NCBI RefSeq assembly: GCF_900106675.1
Contig: NZ_FNOB01000002.1
Location: 62,001 to 126,000 of the forward strand
Reading direction: 5' to 3'
Source of the DNA: Allgaiera indica
GTDB taxonomy: Bacteria > Pseudomonadota > Alphaproteobacteria > Rhodobacterales > Rhodobacteraceae
DNA: 64,000 bases
Shown: positions 54,541 through 63,450 of the stretch, in pieces
How the letters are laid out: each line of letters starts with the position of its first letter
How positions within the stretch are numbered: position 1 is the first letter of the stretch
Notes under the pieces: model-generated
Told to the model about the DNA's origin: nothing
Databases searched by the model: none
The model's input: the letters and a program-made list of their open reading frames with translations, nothing else
Translations under genes and position numbers: made by a program

Positions 54541-54803
54541 GGCCCCGGCCCGTCTGGCCCGCCATAGCCCGCGGCCTTCGCGCCCCGGCGTCGGCGCGCA
54601 GTGCCTCCGCCCCGCCCAGGTCTCGCCCGCATCCTTCAAAAATTGACCTGCCGGTAAAATTATTGCCGCGCGCGCGCAAAATGTTCCTTGATCTTGTCGG
54701 TCCGATTCGGCCTTATTCCACGAGGATCCGGCCACGGATCGGATCGCCCCTCTTCGGGCAGGGCCGACACAGGCACCGCCCCAAAACCAACCGGGAGACA
54801 TTC
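54541..54803. other. Intergenic region upstream of the nucleoside-uptake operon
   Basis: 263 bp between rimI and the BMP gene. It holds an A/T-rich dyad at 54640-54661 that probably belongs to the operon's promoter. No gene was seen. Confidence 0.4.
54640..54661. promoter_or_regulatory. Imperfect dyad AAATTGACC-TGCC-GGTAAAATT
   Basis: Nine-base arms matching at 7 of 9 positions around a 4-bp centre, 143 bp upstream of the BMP ATG. The left arm contains TTGACC, which could also be part of a -35 element. A GntR- or LacI-type operator for the purine-nucleoside operon is a guess. Confidence 0.3.
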
Positions 54804-55799
54804 ATGACCGTGATGAAATCCACCCTCGGCGCCGCCGCGGTGCTTGCGTTGAGTGCCGTCGCAGCACTTGCCGAGCCCGCGATCATCTACGACATCGGCG
54901 GCAAATACGACAAATCCTTCAACGAGGCCGCCTTCCACGGCGCGGAGAAATGGGCCAAGGAAACCGGCAAGAAATACCGCGAGTTCCAGATCCAGACCCA
55001 GGCCCAGCGAAGCCAGGCGCTGCGCCAGCTGGCCCAGATGGGCGCCAACCCGATCGTGATGACGGGTTTCGCCTTCGCCGACACGCTGGACAAGGTGGCG
55101 CCGGACTATCCCAAGACCAAGTTCGTCATCGTCGATTCGGTGGTGAAGGAACCCAATGTCGAATCGATCGTCTTCCATGAGGAACAGGGATCCTACCTTG
55201 TCGGAATGCTCGCGGCGATGGCCTCGAAGACCGGCACCGTGGGCTTCATCGGCGGCATGGACATCCCGCTGATCCGCAAGTTCGAATGCGGCTATGCCCA
55301 GGGCGTGAAGGCGGTAGCGCCGAAGGACAAGGTCATCGGCAACATGACCGGCACCACGCCCTCGGCCTGGAACGACCCGGTGAAGGGCGGCGAACTGGCC
55401 AAGGCGCAGATGAGCCAGGGCGCGGATGTGGTCTTCGCCGCTGCCGGCGGCACCGGCATCGGCGTGCTGCAATCGATGGCGGATGCCGGCAAGCTGGGCA
55501 TCGGCGTCGACAGCAACCAGGATTACCTGCACCCCGGCCATGTGCTGACCTCGATGGTCAAGCGCGTCGACGTGGCCGTCTACAATGCCTTCAAGGAAGG
55601 CAAGAACGTCAAGCCGGGCGTCAAGGTGATGGGCCTTTCCAACAACGGCGTGGATTATTCCTACGACCAGTACAACAAGAAGCTGATCACGCCCGAGATG
55701 AAGGCCAAGGTCGATGCCGCGAAGAAAGAGATCATCGACGGCAAGATCAAGGTCCACGACTACATGACCGACAATAAGTGCCCGGTTCAGATCGACTAG
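54804..55799 (+). CDS. BMP-family ABC transporter substrate-binding protein (purine nucleoside type)
   Basis: 331 aa. A Sec signal (MKSTLGAAAVLALSAVAALA, cleavage after ALA) without a lipobox, so it is periplasmic. The BMP/PnrA domain shows IIYDIGGKYDKSFNEAAFHG, QMGANPIVMTGFAFADTLDK, SIVFHEEQGSYLVGMLAAM and GIGVDSNQDYLHPGHVLTSM. Such proteins bind nucleosides. The ATPase and both permeases follow, then purine nucleoside phosphorylase, which supports a purine-nucleoside substrate. CGGGAGAC precedes ATG 54804. Confidence 0.93.
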   Translation: MTVMKSTLGAAAVLALSAVAALAEPAIIYDIGGKYDKSFNEAAFHGAEKWAKETGKKYREFQIQTQAQRSQALRQLAQMGANPIVMTGFAFADTLDKVAPDYPKTKFVIVDSVVKEPNVESIVFHEEQGSYLVGMLAAMASKTGTVGFIGGMDIPLIRKFECGYAQGVKAVAPKDKVIGNMTGTTPSAWNDPVKGGELAKAQMSQGADVVFAAAGGTGIGVLQSMADAGKLGIGVDSNQDYLHPGHVLTSMVKRVDVAVYNAFKEGKNVKPGVKVMGLSNNGVDYSYDQYNKKLITPEMKAKVDAAKKEIIDGKIKVHDYMTDNKCPVQID

Positions 55800-55808
55800 G
55801 GCGCGCAG

Positions 55809-57422
55809 ATGTCGAACGACACCACACCGGGGCGGCAGGCGACTGCCGCCCCAGACGCTTCCGACTCCTTGTCCGCCGACGCCCCGCTGGCGATCGAGTT
55901 GCGCGGCATCTCGAAGGCCTTCGGACCGGTGCAGGCGAACAAGGACATCTCGATCCGGGTCCGGCGCGGCACGATCCACGGCATCATCGGCGAGAACGGC
56001 GCCGGGAAATCGACGCTGATGTCGATCCTTTACGGCTTCTACAAGGCCGACGCGGGCGAGATCCTGATCGGCGGCAAGCCCACGCAGATCCCCGACAGCC
56101 AGGCCGCGATCCGCGCCGGGATCGGCATGGTGTTCCAGCATTTCAAGCTGGTGCAGAACTTCACCGTGCTGGAGAACGTGATCCTGGGCGCCGAGGACGG
56201 CGCGCTGTTGCGCCCCTCGCTGGCCAAGGCCCGCAAGGAATTGCTGCATCTTGCCCGCGAATATGAGTTGAACGTCGATCCCGACGAGGTGATCGAGAAC
56301 CTCTCGGTCGGGCACCAGCAGCGGGTCGAGATCCTCAAGGCGCTGTATCGCCAGGCCGATATCCTGATCCTGGACGAACCCACCGGCGTGCTGACCCCGG
56401 CCGAGGCCGATCACCTGTTTCGCATCCTCGCCAACCTGCGGCGCGAGGGCAAGACGATCATCCTGATCACCCACAAGCTGCGCGAGGTGATGGAGATCAC
56501 CGACACGGTTTCAGTGATGCGCCGCGGCGAGATGACCGCGACGGTCAGGACCGCCGACACCAACCCCCAGGCGCTGGCCGAGCTGATGGTCGGCCGCAAG
56601 GTTCTGCTGCGGGTCGACAAGAAGCCCGCCCGGCCCGGCCGCACCGTCGTCGAGGTCGAGGATCTGCATGTGCGCGACCGGTTCGGGGTGGAGCGCCTGA
56701 AGGGCGTCAGCCTGCAGGTCCGCGCCGGAGAGATCCTGAGCATCGCCGGTGTCGCCGGCAACGGTCAGTCGGAACTGCTGGAGGTTCTGGGCGGCATCCG
56801 CGACGCCACCGGGCGCATCGTGCTGAACGGGCGCGAACTGCCGCTGGTCGGGCGGCCGGCGGATGCGCGCTCGCGCCGCGAGGCGGGCATCGCGCACGTG
56901 TCCGAGGACCGCCAGCATACCGGCCTGATCATGGATTTCGCCGCCTGGGAAAACATCGCCTTCGGCTATCACCACGATCCCGCCTATCAGCGCAATGCCC
57001 TGTTGATGGACAATGCCGCGATCCTGCGCGAGGCCCAGGCCAAGATGGAGCGTTTCGACGTGCGCCCGCCGGATGCGAAACTGGCGGCGAAGAACTTCTC
57101 GGGCGGCAACCAGCAGAAGATCGTGCTGGCGCGCGAGATCGAGCGCAACCCCGACCTGCTGCTTGTCGGCCAGCCGACCCGCGGCGTCGACATCGGCGCG
57201 ATCGAGTTCATTCACCAGCAGATCGTGGCGCTGCGCGACGCGGGCAAGGCGATCTTGCTGGTTTCGGTGGAACTCGATGAGATCATGTCGCTGTCCGACC
57301 GGATCGCGGTGATGTTCGACGGCCGCATCATGGGCGAACGCCTGCCCGATCAGACGGATGAGCGCGAATTGGGACTTCTGATGGCCGGTGTGACCGGCAA
57401 ACCGGACGGAGAGGCCGCCTGA
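55809..57422 (+). CDS. ABC transporter ATPase, two-domain (nucleoside uptake)
   Basis: 537 aa, fused pair of ABC domains as in sugar/nucleoside (CUT2-like) importers. The first domain has Walker A GENGAGKSTLMSILYG, signature LSVGHQQRVEILKALYR and Walker B ILILDEPTGVLTP. The second has a degenerate loop GVAGNGQSELLEVLGG and signature NFSGGNQQKIVLAREIERNP with LLVGQPTRGVDIGA. It powers uptake from the BMP-family binding protein. It overlaps the next gene by 1 bp. Confidence 0.95.
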   Translation: MSNDTTPGRQATAAPDASDSLSADAPLAIELRGISKAFGPVQANKDISIRVRRGTIHGIIGENGAGKSTLMSILYGFYKADAGEILIGGKPTQIPDSQAAIRAGIGMVFQHFKLVQNFTVLENVILGAEDGALLRPSLAKARKELLHLAREYELNVDPDEVIENLSVGHQQRVEILKALYRQADILILDEPTGVLTPAEADHLFRILANLRREGKTIILITHKLREVMEITDTVSVMRRGEMTATVRTADTNPQALAELMVGRKVLLRVDKKPARPGRTVVEVEDLHVRDRFGVERLKGVSLQVRAGEILSIAGVAGNGQSELLEVLGGIRDATGRIVLNGRELPLVGRPADARSRREAGIAHVSEDRQHTGLIMDFAAWENIAFGYHHDPAYQRNALLMDNAAILREAQAKMERFDVRPPDAKLAAKNFSGGNQQKIVLAREIERNPDLLLVGQPTRGVDIGAIEFIHQQIVALRDAGKAILLVSVELDEIMSLSDRIAVMFDGRIMGERLPDQTDERELGLLMAGVTGKPDGEAA

Positions 57423-58516
57423 TGGAACGAATGCCGCATTGGGCCGATGTGGTCCTGGTTCCGCTGCTCAATCTGCTGATCGCCTTCTTCCTGTCGGGAC
57501 TGGTGATGTGGGCGATCGGGGAAAACCCGTTCGAGGCGATCCGGATCATGGTGACTGGGGCGCTGGGGTCCACCTATGGCTGGGGCTATACCCTTTATTA
57601 CGCCACCAATTTCATGCTGACGGGGCTTGGCTTTGCGGTGGCCTCGCATGCGGGGCTGTTCAACATCGGCGGCGAGGGCCAGGCGACGATGGGGGGGCTG
57701 GGCGTGGCGCTAATGTGCCTGTTCATCCCCTGGCCGAACTGGTGGCTGGCGATTGTCGGCGCAAGCGTCGGCGCGGCGCTGCTGGGGGCGGCCTGGGCCG
57801 CGATCCCGGCCTGGCTGCAGGCCAGGCGCGGCAGCCATATCGTGATCACCACGATCATGTTCAACTTCATCGCCTCGGCGCTGTTGAACTACCTGCTGGT
57901 CAACGTGCTGCGCCCCGAAGGCTCGATGGATCCCTCGACCGCGAATTTTCCGGCCGCGACGACGCTGCCCTCTCTCCATCAGATGCTGGGGGTGTTCGGC
58001 ATTCCCTTCGCCCGGCACACACCGGCCAATGTCACCCTTCTGCTGGCGGTGGCGGCCTGCGTGCTGGTCTGGCTGCTGATCTGGCACACCCGGCTGGGGT
58101 ACGAGATCCGCGCCTTCGGCAAATCCGAACCCGCCGCCCATTACGCCGGTATCCGCCCGGTGCGCATCACCATGTACGCGATGCTGATTTCGGGCGCGCT
58201 GGGGGGCATGATGGCGGTGAATTCGACCATGGGCGAAAGCGGCCGGCTGATCATGAATGCCTCGGAAGGGGCCGGCTTCATCGGCATCGCGGTGGCGCTG
58301 ATGGGGCGCAACCACCCGTTCGGGGTATTCCTGGCCGCGCTGCTGTTCGGCTTCCTCTATCAGGGCGGCGGCGAGCTGGCGCTTTGGGCCAATGTCCCGC
58401 GCGAATTGGTGATCGTGATCCAGGCGCTGGTGATCCTGTTCACCGGGGCGCTCGACAATGTCGTCAGGATGCCGCTTGAGAAACTGTTCCTGCGGCGCCG
58501 GAAAGGACGCGCGTGA
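57422..58516 (+). CDS. ABC transporter permease (nucleoside uptake), first subunit
   Basis: 364 aa, about eight to ten hydrophobic helices (VVLVPLLNLLIAFFLSGLVM, SHAGLFNIGGEGQATMGGLG, GSHIVITTIMFNFIASALLN). The segments NIGGEGQ and FGKSEPAAHYAGI belong to the BPD_transp_2 permease family. It pairs with the following permease to form the channel. The start overlaps the ATPase stop by 1 bp and the end overlaps the next start by 1 bp. Confidence 0.93.
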   Translation: MERMPHWADVVLVPLLNLLIAFFLSGLVMWAIGENPFEAIRIMVTGALGSTYGWGYTLYYATNFMLTGLGFAVASHAGLFNIGGEGQATMGGLGVALMCLFIPWPNWWLAIVGASVGAALLGAAWAAIPAWLQARRGSHIVITTIMFNFIASALLNYLLVNVLRPEGSMDPSTANFPAATTLPSLHQMLGVFGIPFARHTPANVTLLLAVAACVLVWLLIWHTRLGYEIRAFGKSEPAAHYAGIRPVRITMYAMLISGALGGMMAVNSTMGESGRLIMNASEGAGFIGIAVALMGRNHPFGVFLAALLFGFLYQGGGELALWANVPRELVIVIQALVILFTGALDNVVRMPLEKLFLRRRKGRA

Positions 58517-59481
58517 TGGATTACGCCACGATCATCGAGATCCTCGACAGCTCGGTCCGGCTGGGCACGCCGCTGCTGCTGGCCTGTCTGGCGGGGCTGT
58601 TTTCCGAACGCGCCGGCATCTTCGATATCGGGTTGGAAGGCAAGATGCTGGCCGCGGCGATGATGTCGGGGGCCGTGGCCTATGTCACCAACGACGCCTG
58701 GCTGGGGCTGTTGGCGGGGATCGGCGCCGCGATGCTGTTCTCGCTGATCCACGGGCTGGCCTCGATCACCTTCCGCGGCAATCAGCTGATCTCGGGGGTG
58801 GCGCTTAACTTCCTGGCATCGGGGATGACCGTGCTGCTGGCGCAAAGCTGGTTCCAGCAGGGCGGCGCCACGCCCTCGCTGCGCCCCGGCGGCCGGTTCG
58901 AGCCGATCACCCTGCCCTTCGCCAAGGAGATCGGCGCGATCCCCGGGGTCGGCCCCGTCTATCAGCATCTGCTTTCGGGGCATACGATCCTGGTCTACAT
59001 CGCCTTCCTGTGCGTGCCCGCCACCTGGTGGGTGCTGTACAAGACCCGCTTCGGGCTGCGGCTGCGCGCGGTGGGCGAAAACCCCGCCGCCGTCGATGTG
59101 GCCGGCGTTTCGGTGATCCGCCTGCGCTATTCGGCGGTGCTGATCGCCGGGTTGCTCACCGGCGCGGCCGGCGCCTATCTGTCGACATCGCTGGCCTCGG
59201 GCTTCGGGCGCGAAATGACGGCGGGACGCGGCTATATCGCGCTGGCGGCACTGATCTTCGCCAAATGGCGGCCGTGGTACGCGCTGGGTTCGACCATGCT
59301 GTTTGGCTTCTTCGCGGCGCTGTCATACCGCTACCAGACGCTCGACATCGGGCCGCTGCACATCCCCAACCAGGTGATGGAAGCCCTGCCCTACATCCTG
59401 ACCGTGATCATCCTTGCAGGCTTTGTCGGCAAGGCGATCCCGCCACGCGCCGGAGGTGAGCCCTATGTCAAGGAACGCTGA
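58516..59481 (+). CDS. ABC transporter permease (nucleoside uptake), second subunit
   Basis: 321 aa (ATG 58516; a GTG at 58513 is also in frame). Helices with SSVRLGTPLLLACLAGLFSE-type start, FDIGLEGKMLAAAMMSGAVA, TFRGNQLISGVALNFLASGM and LRAVGENPAAVDVAGVSVIR place it in BPD_transp_2. Partner of the preceding permease. It overlaps the phosphorylase gene by 17 bp. Confidence 0.93.
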   Translation: MDYATIIEILDSSVRLGTPLLLACLAGLFSERAGIFDIGLEGKMLAAAMMSGAVAYVTNDAWLGLLAGIGAAMLFSLIHGLASITFRGNQLISGVALNFLASGMTVLLAQSWFQQGGATPSLRPGGRFEPITLPFAKEIGAIPGVGPVYQHLLSGHTILVYIAFLCVPATWWVLYKTRFGLRLRAVGENPAAVDVAGVSVIRLRYSAVLIAGLLTGAAGAYLSTSLASGFGREMTAGRGYIALAALIFAKWRPWYALGSTMLFGFFAALSYRYQTLDIGPLHIPNQVMEALPYILTVIILAGFVGKAIPPRAGGEPYVKER

Positions 59482-60265
59482 GACGCTGGCCGATCTGATC
59501 CGGGCGCGGGCGGGCGCGGAACCCGTCGCGCTGGGGCTGATCCTGGGCTCGGGGCTGGGTCCTCTGGCCGAGGCCGTCGACGGCGTCGCGATCCCCTATG
59601 CCGAACTGGAGGGCTTTCCCCATGCCGGCGTCTCGGGGCACAGCGCGAAACTGGTGGTCGGCGATCTGGAGGGCACCCGCGTGGCGATCTTCGCCGGGCG
59701 CGCGCATTACTACGAATCCGGCCGCGCGGACGCCATGCGCCGGCCGCTTGAAGTGCTGCGCGCCCTGGGGGCCGAGCGGCTGATCGCGACCAACGCGGCC
59801 GGATCCCTGCGCCCCGACATCCCGCCCGGCGGGCTTATGCTGCTGAGCGATCATATCAATTTTTCGGGAACGAACCCCCTGATCGGAGAGCCCAGCGACG
59901 CCCGTTTCGTCCCCCTGACCGATGCCCATGACGCCGAGATGCGCGCCGGGCTGCAGGCCGCTGCCCGGGCCGAGGGCATCGCCCTGCCCGAAGGCGTCTA
60001 TGCCTGGTTCTCGGGGCCCAGCTTCGAGACCCCCGCCGAAATCCGCGCCATCCGGACGCTTGGCGCCGATGCCGTCGGCATGTCCACGGTGCCCGAGGTG
60101 ATCCTGGCGCGGTTCCTGGGGCTGCGGGTCGCAGCGATATCGACGATCACCAACATGGGCGCCGGACTGGCTGATGAAGAGATCAGCCACGCCCAGACCA
60201 AGGCGGTCGCGCCACAGGGCGCGGAAAAACTCGAACGGATCCTGCGACGATATTTGCTAAGTTGA
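59465..60265 (+). CDS. Purine nucleoside phosphorylase
   Basis: 266 aa. PNP type with LGLILGSGLGPLAEAVDGVA (phosphate loop), GFPHAGVSGHSAKLVVGDLE, FAGRAHYYESGRADAMRRPL, IATNAAGSLRPDIPPGGLML, SDHINFSGTNPLIG and YAWFSGPSFETPAEIRA. This is the trimeric PNP/MTAP fold that splits inosine and guanosine with phosphate. It overlaps the permease gene, so uptake and cleavage of purine nucleosides are encoded in one operon. Confidence 0.95.
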   Translation: MSRNAETLADLIRARAGAEPVALGLILGSGLGPLAEAVDGVAIPYAELEGFPHAGVSGHSAKLVVGDLEGTRVAIFAGRAHYYESGRADAMRRPLEVLRALGAERLIATNAAGSLRPDIPPGGLMLLSDHINFSGTNPLIGEPSDARFVPLTDAHDAEMRAGLQAAARAEGIALPEGVYAWFSGPSFETPAEIRAIRTLGADAVGMSTVPEVILARFLGLRVAAISTITNMGAGLADEEISHAQTKAVAPQGAEKLERILRRYLLS

Positions 60266-60267
60266 AT

Positions 60268-60286
60268 GTGAATTCTTCATATTCAC
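60268..60286. promoter_or_regulatory. Dyad GTGAAT-N7-ATTCAC
   Basis: Perfect 6-bp arms spaced by 7 bp, 71 bp upstream of the TauE/SafE gene and directly after the phosphorylase stop. Either an operator for the downstream permease or a short hairpin ending the nucleoside operon; undecided. Confidence 0.4.
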
Positions 60287-60356
60287 GTATGCAAAGGTTT
60301 GACTCCAAGGCCGAGCCAGTGCATCAGAACGCAACTTTCCGCGACGCGGGGCCGCT

Positions 60357-61292
60357 ATGCAAATATACCTTCCCATCGCCGAAGTCGTGGTCAACGCCTT
60401 CCTGCTGTTTGGCATCGGCGGTGTCGTCGGGCTTTTGTCGGGCATGTTCGGCGTCGGCGGCGGTTTTCTGATCACCCCTGCCCTGTTCTTCATCGGCATC
60501 CCGCCGACCGTCGCGGTTTCGACCGGCGCGGTGCAGGTGGTGGCCTCGTCGGTTTCAGCGGTGATGGTGCATCTCAAGCGCCGCACGGTCGATTTCCGCA
60601 TGGGCACGGTGATGCTGCTGTCGGGTTTCGTCGGTTCGACCATCGGCATCTATGTGTTTCGCGAACTGGAACGTCTTGGCCATATCAACCTGTTCGTCGA
60701 GGTCTCCTACGTCGTGCTGATGGGGCTGATCGGGACAATGATGTTCCAAGAAAGCCTGCGGGCGATCCTGCGCAACCGGCGCGAGGCCCGCGACGGCAAG
60801 ACGGCGCCGGTGCGCCGCCGGGGCCATTCCAAGGCGCAGAAATGGCCGCTGAAGGTGAAATTCCGCACCTCGGGTCTGTATATCTCGGTGCTGCCGCCGA
60901 TCCTGCTGGGGGTGTTCATCGGCTTCCTGACCACGACACTGGGCGTCGGCGGCGGGTTCATCCTGGTGCCCGCGATGATCTACATCCTGGGGATGAACAC
61001 CAAGGTGGTTGTCGGCACCTCGCTTTATCAGGTGATCTTCATCTCGGCCTATGCGGTGATGGCCCACGTCCTGACCAGCCAGTCGGTGGATCTGGTGCTT
61101 GCGCTGCTCTTGATCGTCGGCGGCGTGGTGGGGGCGCAGATCGGCGCGATCATCGGGCTGCGGCTGAAGGCCGAACAACTGCGCATCCTGCTGGCGCTTC
61201 TGGTGCTGGCGGTCTGCCTGAAGATCTTCTTCGGGCTGGTGCTGCATCCGGCGGATCTTTACAATCTCAACGTGGTGGGGCACGCGTCATGA
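60357..61292 (+). CDS. TauE/SafE (TSUP) family permease
   Basis: 311 aa, about eight helices. The duplicated motif GGVVGLLSGMFGVGGGFLIT (first half) and LTTTLGVGGGFILVPAMIYI (second half) defines the TSUP family, which moves sulfite, organosulfonates or related anions. The cytoplasmic loop is Arg/Lys-rich (RNRREARDGKTAPVRRRGH). The next gene overlaps by 4 bp and encodes a TIGR02186 protein, a partner seen with this permease subtype in alphaproteobacteria. Confidence 0.9.
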   Translation: MQIYLPIAEVVVNAFLLFGIGGVVGLLSGMFGVGGGFLITPALFFIGIPPTVAVSTGAVQVVASSVSAVMVHLKRRTVDFRMGTVMLLSGFVGSTIGIYVFRELERLGHINLFVEVSYVVLMGLIGTMMFQESLRAILRNRREARDGKTAPVRRRGHSKAQKWPLKVKFRTSGLYISVLPPILLGVFIGFLTTTLGVGGGFILVPAMIYILGMNTKVVVGTSLYQVIFISAYAVMAHVLTSQSVDLVLALLLIVGGVVGAQIGAIIGLRLKAEQLRILLALLVLAVCLKIFFGLVLHPADLYNLNVVGHAS

Positions 61293-62050
61293 CCCGGCTC
61301 CTGCTGACGCTGCTGTTTGCGCTTTTCGCCACCACCGCCGGCGCCCAGAAGCTGGTGACTGGGGTCAGCCGCGATCAGGTGGCGATCACCGCCAATTTCG
61401 ACGGCTCCGACATCCTGGTCTATGGTGCCGTCGCCCGCGACGCGCCCCTGCCCAAGGGCCAGACCCAGAATATCGTCATCACCCTGGAAGGCCCGTCAGA
61501 GCCGCTGATCGTGCGCAAAAAGGCCCGGATCTTCGGCATCTGGGCAAACCATGAATCGGTGCATGTCGACAGCGCGCCCAGCTTCTATGCGGTGTCGACC
61601 ACCGGGCCGCTGTTCGATCTCATCTCGCATACCGAGGATCTGCGCTATCACATCTCGGTCCCGCTTGCGATCCGCGAGATCGGCGGCACGGCCACTGCCC
61701 AACATCCGAAGAAGTTCATCGACGCGCTGATCAAGATCCGCACCAAGGATGGCAAGTACGAAAACGAAATCGGCGCAGTCAAGTTCAGGGACAACACGCT
61801 GTTCAGCACCCGGGTGCAGTTGCCCGCGAACCTGACCGAGGGCGCGTACAAGCTGCGCATCTTCCTGACCCAGGATCGCAAGGTGATCGACATGTCGGAA
61901 ACCTCGATCGAGGTGCGCAAGGCCGGGATCGAACGCTGGCTGTTCAACCTGTCGGCCGATCGCCCGGCGCTTTACGGCATTCTGTCGCTGTTCATCGCGA
62001 TCAGCGCGGGCTGGCTGGCCTCGGCCGCGTTCCAGCTGCTGCGGCGCTAG
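61289..62050 (+). CDS. TIGR02186-family membrane-anchored protein
   Basis: 253 aa. A Sec signal (MTRLLLTLLFALFATTAGAQ) and a C-terminal transmembrane helix (ALYGILSLFIAISAGWLASA) enclose a periplasmic beta-rich domain (VTGVSRDQVAITANFDGSDI, FGIWANHESVHVDSAPSFYA, TEGAYKLRIFLTQDRKVIDM). The length and pattern match TIGR02186, a family of unknown function found next to TauE/SafE permeases. It overlaps the permease gene by 4 bp (ATGA). Confidence 0.87.
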   Translation: MTRLLLTLLFALFATTAGAQKLVTGVSRDQVAITANFDGSDILVYGAVARDAPLPKGQTQNIVITLEGPSEPLIVRKKARIFGIWANHESVHVDSAPSFYAVSTTGPLFDLISHTEDLRYHISVPLAIREIGGTATAQHPKKFIDALIKIRTKDGKYENEIGAVKFRDNTLFSTRVQLPANLTEGAYKLRIFLTQDRKVIDMSETSIEVRKAGIERWLFNLSADRPALYGILSLFIAISAGWLASAAFQLLRR

Positions 62051-62099
62051 GCACGCGGTCCGGGCCTTCGCCCCGGCACCAAGCCTTGCCGCGCCCGGT

Positions 62100-62861
62100 T
62101 CAGCCGCGCCCGATATAGGGCATCTTCGTCGCCATCAGCGTCATGAACTGCACGTTCGCCTCGGGTGGCAGCCGGGCCATGTTCAGCACCGCCTCGGCGA
62201 CATGCGCCACATCCATCGTCGGCGGCACCGGGGCCTCTGGGTCCTCGGCGCGGGCACGGTCGATCACCTCCTGCAACAACTCGGTGCGGGCATTGCCAAT
62301 GTCGATCTGCCCGCAGGCGATGTCATAGGGCCGCCCATCCAGCGACAGCGACTTTGTCAGCCCGGTGATCGCGTGTTTGGTCGTCGTATAGGCGACCGAG
62401 CCGGGCCGCGGCACATGGGCCGAGATCGAGCCGTTGTTGATGATCCGCCCCCCCTGCGGCCGCTGCGCCCGCATCGCGCCGAAGGCCGCGCGGGCGCAAT
62501 AGAACATCCCCGTCAGGTTCACCGCCACGGCCCGGGCCCAATCCTCGTTCGAGACCATGTCGATCGAGCCCTGGGGCGGAAAGAGGCCGGCATTGTTGAA
62601 CAGCACGTCGATCCGGCCGAACCGCGCGGCGGCGGCGGCGAAGGCCGCGTCCACCGCGTCCGGATCGGTCACGTCGCATTGCTGCGCCAGGGCGCGCGCC
62701 TCGCCATCCGCGATCTCCTGCAACCGGTCCAGCCGGCGCGCCAGCAAGGCGACGTTCCAGCCTTCGCGCAGGAACAGCAAGGCCACCGCACGGCCGATGC
62801 CGGCGCTGGCGCCGGTGACGATCACGGTCCCCGCGGCGGCGCTGTCGGCGGCCCGCGCCAC
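62100..62861 (-). CDS. Short-chain dehydrogenase/reductase
   Basis: 253 aa. Classical SDR: cofactor loop [33 protein letters not shown], catalytic Ser in NNGSISAHV and Tyr-x-x-x-Lys in [17 protein letters not shown]. The substrate is unknown; the pattern resembles serine/3-hydroxy-acid dehydrogenases of the YdfG type only loosely. The start is GTG 62861, 1 bp after the stop of the small Lrp-domain gene, so the two are co-transcribed. Confidence 0.9.
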   Translation of the reverse strand: MARAADSAAAGTVIVTGASAGIGRAVALLFLREGWNVALLARRLDRLQEIADGEARALAQQCDVTDPDAVDAAFAAAAARFGRIDVLFNNAGLFPPQGSIDMVSNEDWARAVAVNLTGMFYCARAAFGAMRAQRPQGGRIINNGSISAHVPRPGSVAYTTTKHAITGLTKSLSLDGRPYDIACGQIDIGNARTELLQEVIDRARAEDPEAPVPPTMDVAHVAEAVLNMARLPPEANVQFMTLMATKMPYIGRG

Positions 62862-62862
62862 C

Positions 62863-63099
62863 CTAGAAGGCCTTGAAGGTGATCGTGGTCAGCGTGCGGC
62901 TGATGCCGGGGATGTCGAACAGCCGGTCGGAAAGGTAATGCCCCACGTCCTGCCCGTCGGGGATATAGACCTTGGCCAGCAGGTCGTAATCACCCGAGGT
63001 CGAGAACAGCTCGGACACGACCTCTCGGTCATAGATCGCTTCGGCCACCTCGTAGGTCTGGCCGGGCTGGCAGCGGAACTGGACGAATACGCAGCGCAT
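62863..63099 (-). CDS. Stand-alone Lrp/AsnC ligand-binding (RAM) domain protein
   Basis: 78 aa. The whole protein is one RAM domain ([58 protein letters not shown]) with no DNA-binding helix-turn-helix. Such SraA-like proteins may bind amino acids or modulate full-length Lrp partners. ATG 63099 with GGAGATCCCG upstream. It is followed immediately by the SDR gene. Confidence 0.9.
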   Translation of the reverse strand: MRCVFVQFRCQPGQTYEVAEAIYDREVVSELFSTSGDYDLLAKVYIPDGQDVGHYLSDRLFDIPGISRTLTTITFKAF

Positions 63100-63450
63100 C
63101 GGGATCTCCTTTGTTTGGCGCCAGACTAGGGCGTCGGGGCGCGGCTCGCCAGAGGGGTTCGGCGGGTGGCCGCGCCAGTCCGGGAATTGCCGCGCGGCTC
63201 CCCCCCCGGGCGGAGGCGGGCGCCGGGGGGGGCACGGCGTCCAGACCCGCGCGGGATGTCCGCGCCGCAAAGACGCCATGAAAGGCCCGATGCGGCCTGT
63301 GTTCCCGCCCGGCGCAAATCCCCGGTGCGGGGAAAAAGCCGCCCACCGCCGGCCGAATGTGCGCGGATGCGCAGCCTGCCTGCGCCACTTCAAGCTGACG
63401 CACATGCCCCGCCTACTATATGAATGAAGTGCAGGCGAAAGGAGAAAGAC
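63100..63450. promoter_or_regulatory. Divergent region between the Lrp-domain gene and the pirin gene
   Basis: 351 bp with C- and G-homopolymer runs near 63205-63235. Upstream of the pirin gene CTGACG (63395-63400), a 16-bp spacer and TATATG (63417-63422) look like a moderate sigma70 promoter, followed by AAGGAG before the ATG. No gene seen. Confidence 0.4.
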
